The notes: generated by a model from the sequence alone, not told the origin. DNA of 64,000 nucleotides from Peribacillus frigoritolerans (GCF_040250305.1 NZ_CP158190.1:2078001-2142000), one strand, 5' to 3'. Positions 1-8,665 are shown, counted from the first letter of the stretch. Program-made: numbers and translations.

Positions 1-131
1 AAAAATACGGTTGGTTAAAACCGATAAAAGAAAGAAAATTTGTCTAAATGGGGGACTTTTCAGTAGCGGGTATTGTATAATAACCTTTGGTCTAGTACAC
101 TGATGTTAGACAACACGAAGGAGGAAATAGT

Positions 132-347
132 ATGTGGGTTTACATTCTAGTTGGCGTACTGGCATTGATTGCTGGAGTAGTGCTGGGATTTTTCATCGCT
201 CGTAAATACATGATGGATTACTTAAAGAAAAATCCGCCAATTAACGAACAGATGCTGAAAATGATGATGATGCAAATGGGTATGAAACCATCCCAAAAGA
301 AAATTAATCAAATGATGAGCGCCATGAATAAACAACAAACAAAATAA
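132..347 (+). CDS. yneF: YneF family small membrane protein (UPF0154)
   Basis: A 71-residue protein with one N-terminal membrane helix (about residues 3-24) and a basic, Met-rich cytoplasmic tail ending in NKQQTK. Length and sequence match the YneF/UPF0154 family, whose function is not known. The start is set by AGGAGG six bases before ATG, and a TATAAT box lies at 76-81. The last 88 bases of the gene occur again near 18.07 and 21.70 kb, so the 3' end is an attachment site and the present tail was probably supplied by the inserted element without changing the protein. In B. subtilis yneF sits beside ynzD and ccdA. Here those two lie 30 kb downstream, which supports both the identity and the insertion. 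Confidence 0.93.
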   Translation: MWVYILVGVLALIAGVVLGFFIARKYMMDYLKKNPPINEQMLKMMMMQMGMKPSQKKINQMMSAMNKQQTK

Positions 348-377
348 GATAGCATGAAACTTTGATATATCAATGTT
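241..377 (+). repeat. Attachment-site direct repeat, copy 1 (left junction of element A)
   Basis: This segment runs from codon 37 of yneF to 30 bases past its stop and matches 18054-18190 with only four differences that I count (positions 251, 349, 359, 361). A core of 88 bases (261-348) is also present at 21695-21782. It includes the palindrome TTGATATATCAA (362-373), which is shared with copy 2 but absent after copy 3. That pattern fits element-left-end DNA at copies 1 and 2 and host DNA after copy 3. Confidence 0.88.
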
Positions 378-389
378 TATTGCAATCAT

Positions 390-418
390 TTGTTAAACAT
401 ATTCTATGCTGTTATAGA
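390..418 (+). promoter_or_regulatory. Candidate sigma-A promoter for the element A integrase
   Basis: TTGTTA (390-395), 17 bases, then TATAGA (413-418) is a good sigma-A match inside the left end of element A. Transcription would begin near 425, upstream of the hairpin at 483-528, so that hairpin would lie in the integrase leader. Confidence 0.5.
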
Positions 419-482
419 TTTTGGTTAAACCTTCATCATTACTTTGCTTAGATTATGGTTAATCATTCTTATAATCCAAATT

Positions 483-528
483 AAGACCACTTTTTGTTGA
501 AAGATTAAGCAGAAGGGTGGTCTTTTTT
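483..528 (+). terminator. Terminator-like hairpin between yneF and the integrase
   Basis: AAGACCAC (483-490) pairs with GTGGTCTT (517-524) and is followed by a T run that ends two bases before the integrase GTG. The integrase ribosome binding site (511-517) lies in the loop and the base of the 3' arm. Either this ends yneF transcripts or it acts as an attenuator in the integrase leader. Confidence 0.65.
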
Positions 529-529
529 C

Positions 530-1393
530 GTGTTGTTAGAAGATGTAATAGATGAGTATTTATATCATTGTATGGCTAAAGGATTTACCAAAAAGACAAT
601 GATTAATAAGCGACAGGAATATAAGCAGTTAAAGATTTTTTTAAAAGTAAAGAGAGCCATAACAGAACTGGAAACTGTTACAGTTTTTGATTTGAGGGCG
701 TATGTGCGTGGAAAGCAGAAAGACGGTTTGAAGCCACAGAGTATTGTTTCCATGTCAAGGATGGTGTCTGCCTTCTTTAATTGGTGTGTAAGTGAAGAAT
801 ATTTAAAAGAGAATCCTATGAAGAAAGTGGAAATCCCCAAAGTTCCAAAACTTGTGTTGAAGGGGTTCACTACTGATGAAGTAACAGCTATGATAAATGC
901 CTTTACGTACAAGAATTATATTAGTATCAGAAACAAAGGGATGATTGCTATGATGGCTGACACAGGTATGCGTAGTATGGAAATAAGGGGATTGAAAGTA
1001 GAGAACGTAAAGGAATCAACAATACTGGTGTATGGTAAAGGCAATAAGGAACGTATTGTTTTCGTATCACCTGCACTAAAGAGAATCTTGATTAAGTATG
1101 AAAGAATGAGAAAAATGTACGTACAAGATAAGATTACAACTGACAATTATTTTCTGTCTTATAAAGGCACAGAAATATCTCATGTTGGTTTGTGGAACAT
1201 GATTAAAAAAGCAGGGGATATAGTTGGAATTGATGGCAAGAGATTATCCCCACACACATTTAGGCATTTTTATAGTGTTCAATGCTTGATGGCAGGAATT
1301 GATATTTATAGCCTTTCACGATTACTTGGACATAGTGATGTGTCTACTACTCAACGATACTTGCATTCTTTAAATGATGAGCAGTTATTGTAA
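530..1393 (+). CDS. Tyrosine recombinase / integrase of element A
   Basis: A 287-residue phage-type integrase. Residues 1-95 form the SAM-like DNA-binding domain and residues 110-287 the catalytic domain. All catalytic residues are visible: R148 in TGMRSMEIRGL, K170 in GKGNKER, H242 and R245 in HTFRH, H268 in LLGHSD and the nucleophile Y277 in TTQRYLH. It starts with GTG at 530, with TTG at 533 as an alternative. It lies directly behind the yneF repeat, the usual place for an integrase next to its own attachment site, so it most likely catalysed insertion into yneF. A decayed relative sits in the same position behind repeat copy 2. A terminator-like hairpin covers the leader. Confidence 0.93.
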   Translation: MLLEDVIDEYLYHCMAKGFTKKTMINKRQEYKQLKIFLKVKRAITELETVTVFDLRAYVRGKQKDGLKPQSIVSMSRMVSAFFNWCVSEEYLKENPMKKVEIPKVPKLVLKGFTTDEVTAMINAFTYKNYISIRNKGMIAMMADTGMRSMEIRGLKVENVKESTILVYGKGNKERIVFVSPALKRILIKYERMRKMYVQDKITTDNYFLSYKGTEISHVGLWNMIKKAGDIVGIDGKRLSPHTFRHFYSVQCLMAGIDIYSLSRLLGHSDVSTTQRYLHSLNDEQLL

Positions 1394-1644
1394 AAAGCTG
1401 TGGCATCAAGTCCGTTAATGAATCTAGGCAATAACAAGGAATGAATAGTAATAAGTCGGAAAAAGTAAATTTGGTAGGACAACAGCCTTAACAAGGGATT
1501 GTACAAGGGAAAAGGCGTAAAAGTAGTTATCTATACCCTTTGATGGATTCTTTGAAGTCTGTTGTTTAAAGTGAGTATAATTGGTGGTTATTTAAACCAA
1601 GATACGTCATATATTTCATTATTAAAGAATGGAGGATGAGTATT
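1394..1644. other. 250-bp gap with no recognised gene
   Basis: No open frame, RNA gene or clear hairpin is visible. It could be decayed DNA belonging to the HNH remnant that follows. Confidence 0.4.
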
Positions 1645-2166
1645 TTGGTAAAAAGAATACATGACCTAACAAAACCAGAAATTCAACTTGTTTACAGTCA
1701 TAGAACTTAGCGATGAGAAAGATAAGAATGGAAAGAAGAAGTGGAAGTGTCAATGTGAGTGTGGAAATATTAGATATATACTTACACCATATTTGTTGAA
1801 TCCAAATAAATATAAATCATGTGGTTGTGCCAAAGGTCAATTGTTAAGAGAAGCAAGAATACTCATGGGATGTCTAATACAAGGATTTATCATATTTGGG
1901 AAGCGATGAAGTACAGGTGTGGAAATCCAAACACGACTCAATTTATGTATTATGGTGGTCGTGGCATTAAAATATGTGAAGAATGGAAAAGTTCATTTAA
2001 AACATTTTATGAATGGTCTTTAAACAATGGTTACACAGATGTTTTATCAATTGACAGAATTGATGTTAATGGAAACTATGAACCGTCTAATTGTAGGTGG
2101 GCAACTCAAAAATAGCAGATGAACAATTTAAGACGAAACATTGATTTTGATTGGCTCCCGTTTTAG
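1645..2166 (+). pseudogene. Decayed phage-type HNH-like endonuclease
   Basis: Joining three frames restores one protein typical of phage HNH-like endonucleases. It begins VKRIHDLT (frame from TTG 1645, behind GGAGG), continues FTVIELSDEKDKNGKKKWKC with a CxC-CG-SCGC zinc-binding region (1688-1850), then the conserved YGGRGIKICEEW and IDRIDVNGNYEPSNCRWAT blocks (1860-2112). A TAG at 2113-2115 interrupts the last block before the usual Q-NN-R end. Two frameshifts and one stop make the gene non-functional. Such genes move by homing in phages and integrative elements, so it is probably debris inside element A. Confidence 0.75.
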
Positions 2167-2181
2167 AAGTAAATTTAAAAG

Positions 2182-3168
2182 ATGTTTAAAATTGTGATTT
2201 TATCAAAGTTGGAAAGATTTATTTTAATAATTATATGTAAAAAGCAAAGCACACTCACTATAAAAATGGGTGTGTTTCTTGATAGAGGGGCGTGCCTTAT
2301 CACCAGAAACATGGTTTTGTCTTCAGATTCAATGAGTAGCAGTCCCACCCCCACACTCGAAGTGCTATTTGTAATGATAAGCGTATTAGAGTTTTGTTCT
2401 CTAGCCTGTGAAACTCCGTTTCAGCGTACTTTCTTTGATAACAAAATAAACATTACTAATAATATCATTTTCCTTGAAGAGTTTGATTGTATTGTAGATA
2501 AACTGTTGTCTAAATACCCACAAGCAGATAAGCATTGTAAAGACGGCACTAGACTATTCTTTGGTGGTAAGGAAATTATTGAACTGAACTTTAATAATAG
2601 GTTAAAGGTTAATGATTACTTGAAAAAGAATCCCAATGATTTTGGTGGGACAAAGAAGAATCTAGTAATATATCCTGCCAAAAACACCAAACAGATACAA
2701 ACCGATGAACACAAACAAGGTAAAGAAACAGCAGATAACATAGAATTAATACAACAAAGAAATATCAAGGAGTTACGAAAGAAAATAAGAACCAAACCAA
2801 AAATTGTTTACAGTAATTTCGAGCTTTTCGATTACCTAAAACAACAGGATTTACGTGCATATATAGGAATCCAACATAAACGAAATTTTCTAGACATTTT
2901 TCATGAAGAAACTGAACCAAGTGCTTCTATTTTTGAATCCAATAAGAATAATGGACACCAATTATATAAATGTTTTTCAACAAGTAATCCTTTCGATGGA
3001 ACGATTATCCAAGTTACTGAACGTTTATTAAAATGCTCCATATTGGAAGTGAAAGCATTTCTAATGGAGCTATATCAAGTAGAAATAAAAGAGAGTGAGC
3101 AACAAAAAGAGTTAAAAGAAGTCATTGATATATATAAAGAGCTTCTACAATCTGATGATTTAGAATAA
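2182..3168 (+). CDS. Primase-like protein, N-terminal part (split by a stop codon)
   Basis: From about 2419 the frame resembles plasmid and phage replication primases: an AEP-like stretch (DKHCKDGTRLFFGG) followed by a charged linker and a CHC2-like zinc-finger region (IFHEETEPSASIF, then YKCFS and DGTIIQVTERLL). The first 80 or so residues (2182-2418) look unlike any family and are probably read from DNA that replaced the true N-terminus. The frame ends at TAA (3166-3168), but the same frame stays open from the next codon through 3975. GAA TAA TTA TAT at the break suggests a Glu codon changed to a stop. With 3211-3975 it was probably the replication primase of element A. No good ribosome binding site is visible at 2182. 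Confidence 0.6.
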   Translation: MFKIVILSKLERFILIIICKKQSTLTIKMGVFLDRGACLITRNMVLSSDSMSSSPTPTLEVLFVMISVLEFCSLACETPFQRTFFDNKINITNNIIFLEEFDCIVDKLLSKYPQADKHCKDGTRLFFGGKEIIELNFNNRLKVNDYLKKNPNDFGGTKKNLVIYPAKNTKQIQTDEHKQGKETADNIELIQQRNIKELRKKIRTKPKIVYSNFELFDYLKQQDLRAYIGIQHKRNFLDIFHEETEPSASIFESNKNNGHQLYKCFSTSNPFDGTIIQVTERLLKCSILEVKAFLMELYQVEIKESEQQKELKEVIDIYKELLQSDDLE

Positions 3169-3210
3169 TTATATCCAAACTTTTACAAAGTATTTAATCG
3201 AAATGGTTAT

Positions 3211-3975
3211 TTGCAAGATTTGTACATACTGTTGGATTTGGTTAAAGAGTATTTACCTTCAGGAAAAGACCCTAGATTATTGTTTTTTCACTCCTTAGAA
3301 ACCATTTCGAAAAAATTTAATAAGAGTAAGAGTGTCACACATACGAGAATGAACTTCCTTACCTTTTTTAATTTGATTTCGAAATTGAATTTTGACGAAA
3401 TTCCAAAGGAACTTTTTGAATATCAGCTAAAGTCGAAAAAAAGAAAAGGTCATAAGTATTTAAACTCTACATACGAATTGAACATTTATAGTTATCAATT
3501 TTTTAATAGACTCGATGACATGTGTGCATTGTGGATAGAAAAAGGGTGTACAACAAAAACGGTGAATTATGAGGGTATTTTAAGGAATTTTGGAAGGGAG
3601 GAAGCCGATAGAGTTTTTCCTCAGGATAAGGGAAAAATAATCCCCTCACTCAATAAAGAGGTTGTACATAGAATACATAAAACAACGTTAGAGTTGATAG
3701 AAACTTATGGATGGACAACAGAACAAGAGGTATTAGATAATGTTAAGTTGTATTTTAAAGGTCAGCAAGAATTTAAACAAAAACAATTTAAAATCTGTTT
3801 TGGCGAATTACTAGACGGTTATGACCTCGAAAGAATCAGGTTAAACAAAGAGCTAAAAAAGAAATTGGAAATAGAAGGTAAGGGTTACGGATTTATAATA
3901 AAACGCAGAGAATATATCGAGGAAATAATGATAGATATACCAGAAAGTTACGAAAACCATGAAATTTTCGATTAA
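3211..3975 (+). CDS. Primase-associated C-terminal part (continuation of the preceding frame)
   Basis: A 254-residue lysine-rich frame starting at TTG, in the same reading frame as the preceding primase part and separated from its TAA by 14 sense codons (reading LYPNFYKVFNRNGYL). No ribosome binding site precedes this TTG, so it is better seen as the tail of one broken gene than as a separate gene. The segment is helical and charged, without a motif I can name. If the stop is real and not suppressed, element A lacks a working copy of this replication protein. If I am wrong, it is a hypothetical protein translated by reinitiation. Confidence 0.5.
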   Translation: MQDLYILLDLVKEYLPSGKDPRLLFFHSLETISKKFNKSKSVTHTRMNFLTFFNLISKLNFDEIPKELFEYQLKSKKRKGHKYLNSTYELNIYSYQFFNRLDDMCALWIEKGCTTKTVNYEGILRNFGREEADRVFPQDKGKIIPSLNKEVVHRIHKTTLELIETYGWTTEQEVLDNVKLYFKGQQEFKQKQFKICFGELLDGYDLERIRLNKELKKKLEIEGKGYGFIIKRREYIEEIMIDIPESYENHEIFD

Positions 3976-4071
3976 CCTTAGGTGAAAGCTACATAACACA
4001 AATCCTAAAATGGGAAAACGTAATGTTAATCGAGCATTTCAAACACAAAGTAATAAGTTGGAAACCCCATT

Positions 4072-4097
4072 ACTATATGGGGTTTTTCTATATAAAA
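4072..4097 (+). terminator. Terminator after the primase region
   Basis: AAACCCCA (4072-4079) pairs with TGGGGTTT (4088-4095) around an 8-base loop, followed by TTTTT. Confidence 0.75.
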
Positions 4098-4130
4098 GTG
4101 AGGTTTTACCAAAAAATAGTATTCTGCTCC

Positions 4131-4216
4131 CACGACATGTTAAATATTTATCACGTGTGAATATTCATAATTAGTCATAAAAGACTGTCTGTTGACACGC
4201 TTTCTACGTGTGTTTT
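4131..4216. repeat. CACGTGTG-box intergenic repeat, copy 1
   Basis: The segment contains TGTTAAATATTTATCACGTGTGA (4139-4160 and flank) and TTTCTACGTGTG (4201-4212). The same two motifs in the same order occur at 12310-12331 and 12361-12372. A further CACGTG lies at 4229-4234. The two copies bracket the surface-protein cargo block. Confidence 0.6.
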
Positions 4217-4263
4217 TTTATTTTTCGACACGTGGCTATATATCTATTTTAATTTGCTTTTTA

Positions 4264-4330
4264 ATGGTAAAATCATCCTGTATTACGTATAAATAGTTAA
4301 ATAGGGGAGTGGAGAGGGCAAATGAAATAG
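4264..4330 (+). promoter_or_regulatory. Leader with ribosome binding site and two-codon ORF
   Basis: GGGGAGTGGAGAGG precedes ATG AAA TAG (4322-4330), a start-Lys-stop mini-ORF, about 100 bases before the real gene. A weak palindrome (ATGGT-AAA-ATCAT, 4264-4276) lies upstream. The layout resembles the leaders at 5202 and 8971, although the sequence match is poor. Confidence 0.4.
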
Positions 4331-4430
4331 TGAAAGCTGTGAAAAAGACTGTTTTATAGCATGTTAAATTTAAAGGGATGCTACAAAAGATTTATCAGAA
4401 GAAAAACAAAAGTTAATGGGGAAGGAAGCT

Positions 4431-4958
4431 ATGGGTTTCTGGGCTAATATATCTATCTTATTGCTTCTTGCTACAATAGTTTTTATAATTACTGGCATTG
4501 TTTTTCTATTTATGAAAAATGGAAAAGCTAAGAAGGTATTTAAAGCATCAGGTGTTACTTTTTCGGTATTTATAGTAAGCCTTATTTTTTCGGTGGCATT
4601 TAATGGTACAGATGATGATTCACCACATACAAATGTTGACACCGATTCACCTTCCGCAAACACTAAAGAGAATAATTCAGATAGTGAAACTGTACCAGAA
4701 AACAAACCTACAATTAGCTCTGCTGATTCTAATGATGATATTGAAGGTCAGTCTCCGTATACTGAGGATGAACTTGAAGCAGACCCTAAAGCACCTTCAA
4801 CATATCCTAATGATTATAATGAAGACGGAGAATTTGTACCAGAAGGTGGACCGACTGATAACCCTGCTGATTACAATTCAAATGGTGAGTACAAACCAGT
4901 TGATGATATGACACAAGAAGAAATTCAACAAGAATTGGAAGATATGTTAGGAAATTAA
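4431..4958 (+). CDS. Small membrane protein with acidic extracytoplasmic tail
   Basis: A 175-residue protein of unknown function. Two hydrophobic helices (about residues 4-25 and 36-58) are followed by a disordered Asp/Ser/Glu-rich stretch and a C-terminal module with two short repeats (YNEDGEFVP and YNSNGEYKP), ending MTQEEIQQELEDML. I place the start at ATG 4431, which has GGGAAGGA 4-6 bases upstream. An in-frame ATG at 4416 has no ribosome binding site. The gene opens the cargo block of element A, behind the CACGTGTG repeat and a leader mini-ORF, and ends at a strong terminator. The DNA is AT-rich like the rest of the element. A surface or signalling role is only a guess. Confidence 0.72.
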   Translation: MGFWANISILLLLATIVFIITGIVFLFMKNGKAKKVFKASGVTFSVFIVSLIFSVAFNGTDDDSPHTNVDTDSPSANTKENNSDSETVPENKPTISSADSNDDIEGQSPYTEDELEADPKAPSTYPNDYNEDGEFVPEGGPTDNPADYNSNGEYKPVDDMTQEEIQQELEDMLGN

Positions 4959-5016
4959 TCTGGCTTAACTTATAAGAAAAGAATCTGTTCAGCAACGGTG
5001 CATTGCAGACCGAACC

Positions 5017-5045
5017 AAAAAGACCACAGTAAAGTGGTCTTTTTC
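5017..5045 (+). terminator. Rho-independent terminator
   Basis: AAAAAGACCAC and GTGGTCTTTTT form an 11-bp stem with an AGTAAA loop and a T run. Confidence 0.88.
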
Positions 5046-5201
5046 TGTAGACTTTAGAGTGCCTGCTGTGAAGAAAGTTTATACGGAGCGATGAACGATA
5101 AAACACTAGTTAAAAGAGGTTATACAAGCTGATTAACTTTTTTAATGTATAATGTTAACTCTTTTTTTGGAAATTTTTCTCATCCCCTCATTTATTTTAA
5201 T

Positions 5202-5327
5202 ATGCTAAAATTAGCATGGTTCTAATTGACTGACTTACCAAAGGAGGATAATAATGGTTAAATGAAATTTAAAATTATACTACAAATCTGTTCTCATTCA
5301 CTAATACATAGGATAGGTATGCAGTAA
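5202..5327 (+). promoter_or_regulatory. Conserved leader, copy 1: palindrome, strong RBS and three-codon ORF
   Basis: A perfect palindrome ATGCTAAAATTAGCAT (5202-5217) is followed after 36 bases by ATG GTT AAA TGA (5254-5265) behind AAAGGAGG. A 21-codon frame starting at 5262 overlaps the stop. A related sequence lies at 8971-9034 with the same 36-base spacing. The palindrome there differs by a paired change (C-G to A-T), as expected for a conserved stem. No gene product of normal size follows until 5452. Confidence 0.5.
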
Positions 5328-5451
5328 TTTAATTTGTGGGTCGTTTCCACAACACTCAAAGCTATGCCTACTAGTTTAGCTAAAACTAAAGCGGATAAAG
5401 CGATGAGATGTTTAAATAAAAAATAATTGTTTTCGGAAAAGGGGTATATAC

Positions 5452-8400
5452 ATGTTTCAAAGGATAGGAAAAATAATGGTAGTCTTATCATTAGTAATGT
5501 CTTTTGTATTAGTTAATTCAACTGCTATATTTGCATCAACAGATATTGATACTACGAAACCAACTATTAAAAGTATAAAACTAGATAAAGACACCGTTGA
5601 ACCAGGTGGTCAAATACGTGTACAAGTAGAAGCAGAAGACCTAGAGTCAGGGGTAAAACAGGTATATGTAAAACTAAAAAGGGCGGTTGGAGGAGTAGAA
5701 TCAACTATATTTTTGACTTATAATGAAAAAACTCAAAGATACGAGGGAACATTCAACGTTCCTAGTAATGCAGGAAATGGAAAATGGGAACTGTTTTTCA
5801 TCTATGCGAATGATAAAGCGGGAAATGAGTATTATACAAGTATTAAAGAAGGAAGCGAATTGTATCGAACATTCACAGTAACTGGTGGATTCGATGATAC
5901 TACGAAACCAACTATTAAAAGTACAAAAATAGATAAAGAAACTGTTCAGGCTGGTGGGCAAGTAGGTATCCAAGTAGAAGCAGAAGATTTAGAGTCAGGT
6001 ATAAAGACAACATATGTGAAATTGCAAAAAGAAGGTGGGGGTGTAGAGAGAACTATATTTTTGACTTATAATGAAAAAACTCAAAGATACGAGGGAACAT
6101 ACAATGTTCCTAGTGATGCAGGAAATGGAAAATGGGAACTGTTTTTCATCTATGCGAATGATAAAGCGGGAAATGAGTATTATACAAGTATTAAAGAAGG
6201 AAGCGAATTGTATCGAACATTCACAGTAACTGGTGGATTCGATGATACTACGAAACCAACTATTAAAAGTACAAAAATAGATAAAGAAACTGTTCAGGCT
6301 GGTGGGCAAGTAGGTATCCAAGTAGAAGCAGAAGATTTAGAGTCAGGTATAAAGACAACATATGTGAAATTGCAAAAAGAAGGTGGGGGTGTAGAGAGAA
6401 CTATATTTTTGACTTATAATGAAAAAACTCAAAGATACGAGGGAACATACAATGTTCCTAGTGATGCAGGAAATGGAAAATGGGAACTGTTTTTCATCTA
6501 TGCGAATGATAAAGCGGGAAATGAGTATTATACAAGCACTACTAGAGAAAGAAATGAATTGTATCAATCTTTCAATATAGTTAAAGATATCATTCCTCCA
6601 AATCTTCCACAGGTTAATGAAATAAATGATAAAGATAAGTATGTGACGGGAACAGCAGAAGCAGGTTCAACGATTACAGTTAAAGCAGGAACGACAGTAA
6701 TAGGAACAGGGATAGCTAAGGAAGATGGAACATTCTCAGTATCTATAGTTTTACAAAAAGCAGGATCAAAATTAACAATTAAAGCAACAGATAATGCAGG
6801 AAATACGAGTGAAACAAGTGAAGTCACCGTAAAAGATGTGACAGCTCCAAATTCACCTACAGTAAATGAAGTAACAGAAACATCAACAAGTGTTACTGGA
6901 ACAGCAGAAGCAGGTTCAACGATTACAGTTAAAGCAGGAACGACAGTAATAGGAACAGGGATAGCTAAGGAAGATGGAACATTCTCAGTATCTATAGTTT
7001 TACAAAAAGCAGGAACAAAATTAACAATTAAAGCAACAGATAATGCAGGAAATACGAGTGAAACAACTGAAGTCACCGTAAAAGATGTGACAGCTCCAAA
7101 TTCACCTACGGTAAATGAAGTAACAGAAACATCAACAAGTGTTACTGGAACAGCGGAAGCAGGTTCAACGATTACAGTTAAAGCAGGAACGACAGTAATA
7201 GGAACAGGGATAGCTAAGGAAGATGGAACATTCTCAGTATCTATAGTTTTACAAAAAGCAGGAACAAAATTAACAATTAAAGCAACAGATAATGCAGGAA
7301 ATACGAGTGAAACAAGTGAAGTCACCGTAAAAGATGTGACAGCTCCAAATTCACCTACGGTAAATGAAGTAACAGAAACATCAACAAGTGTTACTGGAAC
7401 AGCAGAAGCAGGTTCAACGATTACAGTTAAAGCAGGAACAACGGTATTAGGAACAGGCACTGTTGATGCCGAAGGTAAATATACAGTAACGATAGAGAAA
7501 CAAAAAGCAGGAACTAAATTAACAGTGACCGCTACGGATGATGCAGGAAATGTAAGTGAAGTGAAGGAAGTCACCGTAAAAGATGTGACAGCTCCTACAG
7601 TACCAAGTGTGAATGCTGTATATGATAATGCTACTGTTATTACTGGTAAAGCTGAATCAAATGCAAAAGTATATGCGATGGTAGGAAGCAAGAAAATTGG
7701 CGAAGCAACTGCAAAAAATGGAGCATATACGATTAACATTGCAAAGCAAAAAGCAGGAACAAGCATTTCTGTTTATGCGGTTGATTTGGCAGGAAATAAG
7801 AGTGTGAGTAAAACAGTTAAGGTGTTAGACAAAACAGCACCGTCCATTCCAACAGTCAATGCAGTATATGATAATGCTACTGTTATTAGTGGCAAAGCTG
7901 AAACAAATGCAAAAGTATATGCAATGGTGGGAAGCAAGAAAATCGGAGAAGCAACTGCTAAAAATGGTGTATATACAATTAAAATCACAAAGCAAAAAGC
8001 AGGCACAAGCATTTCTGTTTATGCAGTAGATACAGCGGGTAATAAGAGTGCGAGTAAAACGGTTAAGGTAATAGACAAGACTCCTCCTACAGTACCAAGT
8101 GTGAATGCTGTATATGATAATGCTACTGTTATTACTGGTAAAGCTGAAACAAATGCAAAGGTTTATGTAATGGTGGGAAGCAAGAAAATCGGAGAAGCAA
8201 CTGCAAAAAATAGTGCATATACGATTAAGATTGCAAAGCAAAAAGCAGGCACAAGCATTTCTGTTTATGCAGTAGATACAGCGGGTAATAAGAGTGGAAG
8301 CAAAACGGTTAAGGTAATAGACAAGACTGCACCAAGCATTCCAACAGTTAATAAAATAACAAGTAAGACACTAACCGTAACTGGAAAGAGTGAAAAGGGA

Positions 8401-8571
8401 GCAACTATTTATATTTACAATGGAAGTAAGAAAATTGGGCAAGGAATAGTGGATAGTCGAGGAAACTATAAAGTGAAAATCAAGGCACAAAAGAAGGGGT
8501 CAACCTTAAAGGTTTACGCTCAAGACAAATCAGGCAACAAGAGTAAGAGTAAAACCGTAAAAGTGAGCTAG
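5452..8571 (+). CDS. Secreted repeat protein with bacterial Ig-like domains
   Basis: A 1039-residue surface protein. Residues 1-29 are a signal peptide (cleavage probable after IFA-S). Residues 33-380 are three copies of a 116-residue domain starting DTTKPTIKS, copies 2 and 3 nearly identical. From about 384 to the end come eight Ig-like domains of 80-85 residues of the Big_6 kind, seen from KAGTTVIGTG, GNTSETSEVTVKD and AYTINIAKQKAGT. There is no LPXTG motif, transmembrane tail or SLH domain, and the end is strongly basic (KSKSKTVKVS), so attachment may be to wall polymers or the protein may be released. ATG 5452 follows AAAAGGGG. Its last domains are nearly the same as those of the paralogue at 10033. 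A role in adhesion is inferred from domain type. Confidence 0.88.
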   Translation: MFQRIGKIMVVLSLVMSFVLVNSTAIFASTDIDTTKPTIKSIKLDKDTVEPGGQIRVQVEAEDLESGVKQVYVKLKRAVGGVESTIFLTYNEKTQRYEGTFNVPSNAGNGKWELFFIYANDKAGNEYYTSIKEGSELYRTFTVTGGFDDTTKPTIKSTKIDKETVQAGGQVGIQVEAEDLESGIKTTYVKLQKEGGGVERTIFLTYNEKTQRYEGTYNVPSDAGNGKWELFFIYANDKAGNEYYTSIKEGSELYRTFTVTGGFDDTTKPTIKSTKIDKETVQAGGQVGIQVEAEDLESGIKTTYVKLQKEGGGVERTIFLTYNEKTQRYEGTYNVPSDAGNGKWELFFIYANDKAGNEYYTSTTRERNELYQSFNIVKDIIPPNLPQVNEINDKDKYVTGTAEAGSTITVKAGTTVIGTGIAKEDGTFSVSIVLQKAGSKLTIKATDNAGNTSETSEVTVKDVTAPNSPTVNEVTETSTSVTGTAEAGSTITVKAGTTVIGTGIAKEDGTFSVSIVLQKAGTKLTIKATDNAGNTSETTEVTVKDVTAPNSPTVNEVTETSTSVTGTAEAGSTITVKAGTTVIGTGIAKEDGTFSVSIVLQKAGTKLTIKATDNAGNTSETSEVTVKDVTAPNSPTVNEVTETSTSVTGTAEAGSTITVKAGTTVLGTGTVDAEGKYTVTIEKQKAGTKLTVTATDDAGNVSEVKEVTVKDVTAPTVPSVNAVYDNATVITGKAESNAKVYAMVGSKKIGEATAKNGAYTINIAKQKAGTSISVYAVDLAGNKSVSKTVKVLDKTAPSIPTVNAVYDNATVISGKAETNAKVYAMVGSKKIGEATAKNGVYTIKITKQKAGTSISVYAVDTAGNKSASKTVKVIDKTPPTVPSVNAVYDNATVITGKAETNAKVYVMVGSKKIGEATAKNSAYTIKIAKQKAGTSISVYAVDTAGNKSGSKTVKVIDKTAPSIPTVNKITSKTLTVTGKSEKGATIYIYNGSKKIGQGIVDSRGNYKVKIKAQKKGSTLKVYAQDKSGNKSKSKTVKVS
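5548..6591 (+). repeat. Three tandem 348-bp coding repeats
   Basis: Units start at 5548, 5896 and 6244. The second and third appear almost identical at DNA level, and the first has diverged. Such repeats can change in number by recombination. Confidence 0.88.
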
Positions 8572-8630
8572 CTAGTATCAAGATAAAGTTAGATAAATTT
8601 GCTATGTAAAGCTACCTGTTTATAGATTTT

Positions 8631-8665
8631 GCGGTAATACTGAACCAAGTATTACCGCTTTTTTT
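8631..8665 (+). terminator. Terminator, cassette copy 1
   Basis: GCGGTAATACT pairs with AGTATTACCGC, followed by a run of T. The same hairpin with the same flanks recurs at 12198, and a diverged version at 9822. Confidence 0.92.

Noticed and set aside
1394..1644. Possible group I intron around the HNH remnant
   Set aside because: I could not find the conserved P7 or core pairing, and the HNH remnant is of a free-standing phage type.
6564..7766. A 400-codon open frame on the minus strand
   Set aside because: It is antisense to the Ig-repeat gene, repeats with the same period, and has no initiation signal. It arises from biased codon use in the repeats.
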